Shown: one piece after another, positions 58,770-64,000 of the stretch
How positions within the stretch are numbered: position 1 is the stretch's first letter
How the letters are laid out: each line of letters opens with the position of its first letter
Assembly: GCF_024586455.1 (NCBI RefSeq)
Contig: NC_065922.1
Coordinates: forward strand, 24,982,089 to 25,046,088
Length of the DNA: 64,000 bases
Direction of reading: 5' to 3'
From: Bactrocera neohumeralis
Taxonomy: Eukaryota > Arthropoda > Insecta > Diptera > Tephritidae
The notes under the pieces: generated by a model
The model's input: the letters and a program-made list of their open reading frames with translations, nothing else
Database searches by the model: none
What the model was told of the DNA's origin: nothing
Translations under genes and position numbers: made by a program

Positions 58770-59330
58770 AAAAACAAGAAAAAACGGTAACTTCGGCTGC
58801 ACCGAAGCTAATATACCCTTCACAGGTGGATTTCTTTTGGTATCTAACTATGTGTTCAGTTCATATATGCTATAGTAATCCGATCTGAACAATTTTTTCG
58901 GAGATTATATTATTACCTTAAGTAGTAATCCATGTAAAATTTCGTGAAGATACCACGTCAAATGTGAAAGTTTTCCATACAAGAATTTGATTCCGATCGT
59001 TCAGTTTGTATGGCAGCTATATGTTATAGTGGTCCGATATCGGCAGTTCCGACAAATGAGCAGCTTCTTGAAGAGAAAATGACGTTTGCAAAATTTCAAA
59101 ACGATATCTTAAAAACTGAGGGACTAGTTCGTATATATACAGGCAGACGGACAGACGGACGGACAGACGGATGGACAGACAGACAGACGGACATGGCTAA
59201 ATCGACTCAGCTCAACATACTGATCATTTATATATACTTTATAGGGTCTTTGACGATTCCTTTTGAGTGTTACAAACTTCGTGACAAACTTAATATACCC
59301 TGTTCAGGGCATAATAATGAGTAATTAGTT
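58770..59330 (+). repeat. Dispersed repeat with GACA/GACG microsatellite
   Basis: Begins AACTTCGGCTGCACCGAAGC (a hairpin) and TAATATACCCTTCACAGG, contains CAGACGGACAGACGGACGGA (59144 onward), and ends ATATACCCTGTTCAGGGCATA (another short hairpin). The layout recalls non-autonomous dipteran repeats that carry GTCY tracts. The 104-codon frame 59010-59324 is a by-product. Confidence 0.7.
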
Positions 59331-59339
59331 AATTGCCAT

Positions 59340-60639
59340 TAATAGTTTCTTTAGTTATCTGAAATTAAAAACTAACTAAAATACTATGCTAATTCATAAA
59401 TATTTCTAGCTATAAAGAGCTATTTTAATACATATTTTTGTTGATTATTAACCAACTTAAAGTTGGAACGTACGCTGAAAGCACTTCTAGATAAATATTA
59501 TGAAATTTGTTAATAATAAATGATAATATACTAGTAATAACCACGTATTCCGGTAATTTGATTCAAATGCATTGTGAATAACTGAAAGTGGATACTTTAT
59601 CTTTAATTAAGTATGTAGTTCAGTTTTTTATTTTTAGAAATCAAAAGGGGAAGCACCAGGTTCTTCCACTTCTCTAACATTTGTAACTATGAATACATAA
59701 TCAAATGCAAATTTCTTTTCAAGTACTATGTGTTGAGAGAGCGTTATTATTACAATGGAAGTCCTCAACATTAGTTCTCTCTAAAGAGGTTGATAACATG
59801 TTCTGTTTAAGAGTACCACAGAATAAGAAAAAAAGAAGAGTATATTGAAAATAAATACAAATATTATTCTTTTTATTTATTGAAACGTGACTTTACATCA
59901 TTCAAAAAATTCTTTCGTCACACCAACTTGTGCATAGTACAACATATAACACATTCCATGAACTTGAAAATGAAACCTCATATATTAAAGAAATCGAAGT
60001 TAGTGCCGATAATATTTACTCTTTCCTCAACAATTCTCAAACATTAAAGTCTCGTTTCAATAATTATCCAAATTGTCATCGATTAATCAAAACTGTCAGT
60101 CAATAAGTCACCGTAAGTCGGCAGACAAACACTATAAACTAACCAATAGCCCATTCATGTGGAAGGTATTAATTTTTTAATTTTTCTTCGCCAAGTTAAT
60201 GTGAATGGTACCATAAATTAAAATTATCGAGCCAATAGTTGTTTTTTTGCAACCAGGCGGAGGCTAATAAATTTGTACATATGTTAATGTCATGGGGAAA
60301 TATTGAAATTGGTAGTGCATTAAAATATGGAAGTAATATAAAATAAACCCTTTGTGGAGCATTATATGATAAGCAATCATATGACGCTACAATATGTACA
60401 GAAGAAGTTCGAAATGTCAGTATTTTTTTCGAAAGTCAAAGAGAATTTTGTTAGATTTGGTAATGACACCAAAAAGAATAAAAGAGAAGCGGGATAGTGA
60501 GAAAATGTTGCTAAAGAGAAGACGCTCTGAAAACGCTAAGAGAAGCTGGTTGAGCAAATTAAAAACCAGAATTTAAAACTTAGTGAGCTCTATATCTTTT
60601 CTAAAAGCTTTCAACTTTTCGTACTTCCATCGACAACCC
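59340..60639. other. Intergenic DNA, no gene seen
   Basis: AT-rich, no recognised exon, transposase or RNA gene. Confidence 0.5.
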
Positions 60640-61025
60640 GTGTTTTAGTTAAAACCTTAACTTAGAACTGGGACGAGGGAAAAAAATTGAAAATTAGATT
60701 TTTAGCAAATATTTTTACAAAAAGTTACAGCAGTTGTAATCGAAAAAATCCTTCCTCCAAGTTTTTAAGAATTGTAATTCCAAGACCTGTGCAAAATTTC
60801 GTAAAGATCGGTTGAGTAATTCTCGAGAAATCTTGCCATTCGACTTAAAAAACATAGTTTCGAGAAAACCGCTTTTAAAGACAGCGTACTTAGCCTAGCT
60901 AGCCTCGAGCGCACAAGTTCTCAACAATATATCTCCGAAACTATTACTCGGATGAACTAGAAAATTTAGGACAATATTGTAGATATATTGTAGAACCCAT
61001 GTAACCTCTTAAAGAATAGCACAAG
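60640..61025 (+). repeat. Dispersed repeat, copy 2
   Basis: Same block order as 40430-40860: GTTTTAGTTAAAACC, AGTAATTCTCGAGAAATCTTG, CTTAGCCTAGCTAGCCTCGAGCGC, ATATCTCCGAAACTATTACTC, GACAATATTGTAGA. Same orientation, about 20 kb apart. Confidence 0.7.
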
Positions 61026-61029
61026 TGGT

Positions 61030-63160
61030 TACAGCAATCTCTAATAATAAAAATTTAGAAATTATGTAGCCGACGAATATAACTTCTAAGACTGCGAAGG
61101 TCATGAAACAACTCACTACTTTTTTTAATATTAAAAAATTAATGTTTGAAAAAGACAGGATTTCTAAGCCCAAAGTAATTCTTTTTTTATTATAAAATAT
61201 TTTTCTTGCAAATAATATTTTTTTTTTTAAATCACTAACTTATCAGCTTGCCCTCGTATTTCAATCAATATCAGCTACTCACGCTGTTAGCGCTTCTGTT
61301 GCTGCCACTTCAACGGCTGCTCGCGTACTTATCGTCGATAGGGAGCCAACATTCGTCACACCCATATAATTTAATAAAAGCAAAAGCAGATAAACACCTT
61401 TTTTTCTTAATTTCATCAAATATTACAATACTTTTCCGAGCCAAAGCGATATGAATGAACTTCCATAAATGTGTTTTGTTATCGCCGACATGTGAAGTGT
61501 AAATACGAATATTTATATTTGCCGTTTAATCATACACATGTTTGTATGTGTCGATGGGTGAACGTTCTTCTTGGAAAAGATTTCACATGTTTATTTTCCG
61601 GAATGATTAAATTAAATTTGTTATAAATTTATTATATCTTTTGTTGCGATTTTTTATCTCATGGGAGTTTTTCATATTCTCCTTCCTGGGTTACTGGGAT
61701 CTACATATGTAGATACATTTTGCTTGAAACTTAGTTGCTATTGGTTTGGAAAGACATCTCTTTCAAATTAATTCGGGCGTTTTTCTTTGAAAGTGAAACG
61801 AAAGTAGAGTAATAGTATACATTGTTTTTATTCCTCTTTTTATAGTTCTTTTTATACAAAACGTATTTTTATATGAAATTTTTTTTTTATTATTATTCTT
61901 TGTAGATCTGACAGAAATTACGGAAAATATTATGCCCCGTTGAGTAGAGTATGGTGGTAAGTTCACTTTTTAGTAAATTATATACTATATAGAATGTTGT
62001 GTTAAATAACCTCAACTTCGAAAACAAATATTTTCGGGCAAACTTAAAAAAATATAAACACTTCTTTTTTTGATGGTTGCATTTCTCGAAAAAATTCATT
62101 GGTTCAATACTCCAAAAATATCGTTTTTGCCGTATAGTGTAAATATTATTTTATTTTTTTTATTATTATTATTTTTTTATTATTTTTTTTTATTATTTTT
62201 TTTTTTATTATTTTATTTTATTTTTATTATTATTTTTTTGTTTTGTTTTGAAACCAAGACACCAATTGGGGTACAGAAATTTCGACAGATTTTTTCAATA
62301 TGTTTTTCGATATCGAGTATTATGTCAAGAAATAAAATTTCCATATTTCGCTTCACACATCAGTTAACCTTTTGAAGATTGACGAAGACGAAGCTTTGTA
62401 TACGTCTGAAATATTCTTTCTGATATTTTTAGGCTACCATGAAGTTGTACGAATCCAGCGAAATAGTAGAAGTAGTGGTACTACAGTTCACCAAGTGTCA
62501 ATTTTCCTACAAGGCTTTATATAAATTCATGTATTTGTGAGACTGAATTGACTTTATATAAGCCTAAAAGTATGCAACTTTTTCCTAATTGCACATATTG
62601 ACAACTTTTATACATTTGTTAACTTAAGTTGTTTGTTGGACAGTTCAAAAAATCAATAACAGTTGATATGAATAAATAAAAGCTTTCACTCAAGTTCTAC
62701 GAATAGCTTAAAGCTTCCAGTTTTAGCTGTTTAACGGAAGATTGGATTCAAAAGACGCCAAAAAATTTCATTATGATATACAAGTATGATTTGTCATATG
62801 TTAGGTTAATTTTTTCGAGCTTATTCATTAGCTTGAATGTGCATTAGAATGGTTCAATATACGCTTAAATGCTATGGAAATCTCGCATACTGGTTTTAAA
62901 AGTCAGAGGAGTCTAATATAGCCTCAACATAAAAATGGTATACATATACATATGTATGTTTTATCCATATATGTATATGTACATATATGTATATTATGGA
63001 AGCGACCACGTCCACAATCAGTTCTTTTAGACTAACTCATATCTTTTCCACCATTTCTATCTGAGTCCCATTAAATTTTAATCTACGAGTTTTTATTAGA
63101 GAAGTGGCAAAGGACGCTGCTGTTACATACCAGTCAATCAAATTTAATTCGGATTGGTTC
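61030..63160. other. Intergenic DNA with T-rich low-complexity tract
   Basis: 62140-62240 is a (TTATTATTT)n-like tract whose frame translates to poly-Phe/Leu. Nothing else recognised. Confidence 0.5.
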
Positions 63161-63165
63161 ATTTA

Positions 63166-63663
63166 TGCCCGGTTTCACAGTCCATACTTAAGTTGTGCCC
63201 AAATAAAATCTTAGCTAAGCATTGTTGCAGGTTGAGTAGTCGTTTGCGTTTCATAGTCAATGCTTCATTTCTATAAAATTTTATTATGATATATGGCAAC
63301 GTTATGGGCAACATATGTATGTTTTACAAATGTCATCCATAAAATATGTCTGAAATATTTAAATTATAACAGACAATACATAAATTTGCGAGGAAAGTTA
63401 TATCGAAAATGGATGAAAACAACAAAAGAACCCCGAATTTCACCGCTGCGAATCGAAGCACCTATTAGAACTAGTGGAAATCCTAATCTGATTCCATATT
63501 TTTTCACAAAAAATAATTCCTTATTTCTTATTATTCTTCTTTTGACAAATAAGTGAAAATTCAAAACAATTCAAAACAAAAATAAGCGGTTACCTAAGCA
63601 CTGCTTAAGTCTCTCATTTTCAGTACTTAAGCATAATTTAAGTGTGAACTGTAAAACCGGGCA
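63166..63663 (+). mobile_element. 498-bp PIF/Harbinger-type element with Myb/SANT-like relic
   Basis: Inverted ends: TGCCCGGTTTCACAGTCCATACTTAAG on the left, and TGCCCGGTTTTACAGTTCACAC on the right read on the other strand. Both are flanked by TTA (63163-63165 and 63664-63666), the three-base target typical of PIF/Harbinger elements. From an ATG at 63409 the frame reads MDENNKRTPNFTAANRSTY-stop, which resembles the start of the Myb/SANT-like protein (KR-PNFT--E) that such elements encode. The transposase is absent, so it is a deletion derivative. Confidence 0.7.
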
Positions 63664-63799
63664 TTAAACTTCGCGCGCAAGCTAAATCGATAAAAATGGG
63701 TGCTGAGTTTTTGGTACAACTCTGTTATGTTGCTTTTATCTCCATGTGTTCAATAGTATGTGCTTGGCAAATGTTGGCTTAATTAGCGGAAATTTCGTC

Positions 63800-64000
63800 T
63801 GACGATTTTTACGATAAAAAAAAATGAAAAACGAGTTGCGTAAAAAATTGAGAATTTGGATGAGGACTCTACATTCGTCAAACTTATGATTATTGATGAC
63901 GAGATGCAGGTTTATAAATCTAGCGAATTGCGTTTCAAAAATGAGCCGAAATCGAAAAAACCAATATTCACTGAAAGCGCTGAAGACAATCCCAGCTGAG
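63800..64000 (+). mobile_element. Mariner fragment running off the window
   Basis: The plus strand reads LRKKIENLDEDSTFVKLMIIDDEMQVYKSS-LRFKNEPKSKKPIF, matching the mariner segment TGDETWVYxYDxxTKxQSSxWRFKNEPKPKKP with the catalytic region changed (IDDEMQVY). The rest would lie beyond base 64000. Confidence 0.7.

Noticed and set aside
59010..59324. 104-codon open frame with TDGRTDGWTDRQTD
   Set aside because: Translation of the GACA/GACG microsatellite inside a dispersed repeat.
62070..62375. 101-codon Phe/Leu-rich open frame resembling a membrane protein
   Set aside because: It translates a TTATTATTT low-complexity tract; hydrophobicity is an artefact.

Overview
The window looks like nuclear DNA of a higher fly (Diptera, Brachycera; tephritid-like). 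The basis is very AT-rich non-coding DNA, short intron-split genes with GT/AG junctions, many decayed mariner copies, and dispersed repeats with GTCY-type microsatellites of a kind known from flies. The species call is inference; no search was run.

Two small membrane-protein gene clusters carry the coding content. (1) 5.7-17.4 kb, minus strand: three tandem three-exon MAPEG genes (microsomal glutathione S-transferase 1 type), here M1 (5717-7626), M2 (9969-12758) and M3 (14815-17417). All have exon 2 of 80 nt and exon 3 of 244 nt. A relic of a further exon 1 lies near 13.4 kb. (2) 21.3-55.1 kb: a family of 116-147 residue proteins with four predicted membrane segments (MARVEL-like layout, family not named with certainty): A (21283-23462, +), B (26588-45252, +), C (45531-49100, +), D (52831-53324, -) and E (53674-55069, +). 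Exon phases are identical throughout (0 after exon 1, 1 after exon 2). Exon 2 is 124 nt in A and B and 118 nt in C, D and E, giving two subfamilies. D and E are head to head, 349 bp apart. No separate first exon was found for C. The exon at 26588-26629 would splice in frame to either the B or the C pair, so B and C may be one gene with alternative 3' modules.

The rest is intron and intergenic DNA with transposon debris: at least ten mariner/Tc1-type relics from several lineages, LINE 3' fragments ending in TAACC-type tails, several terminal-inverted-repeat elements (including a 498-bp element with TTA target duplications and a Myb/SANT-like relic), two inverted ~1-kb dispersed repeats, and several tandem arrays. 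No RNA gene, CRISPR array or prokaryotic feature was seen. From 55.1 kb to the end there is no convincing host gene.

Exon boundaries were deduced by eye from splice motifs, phase and paralogue comparison; the exon sums all give intact reading frames.
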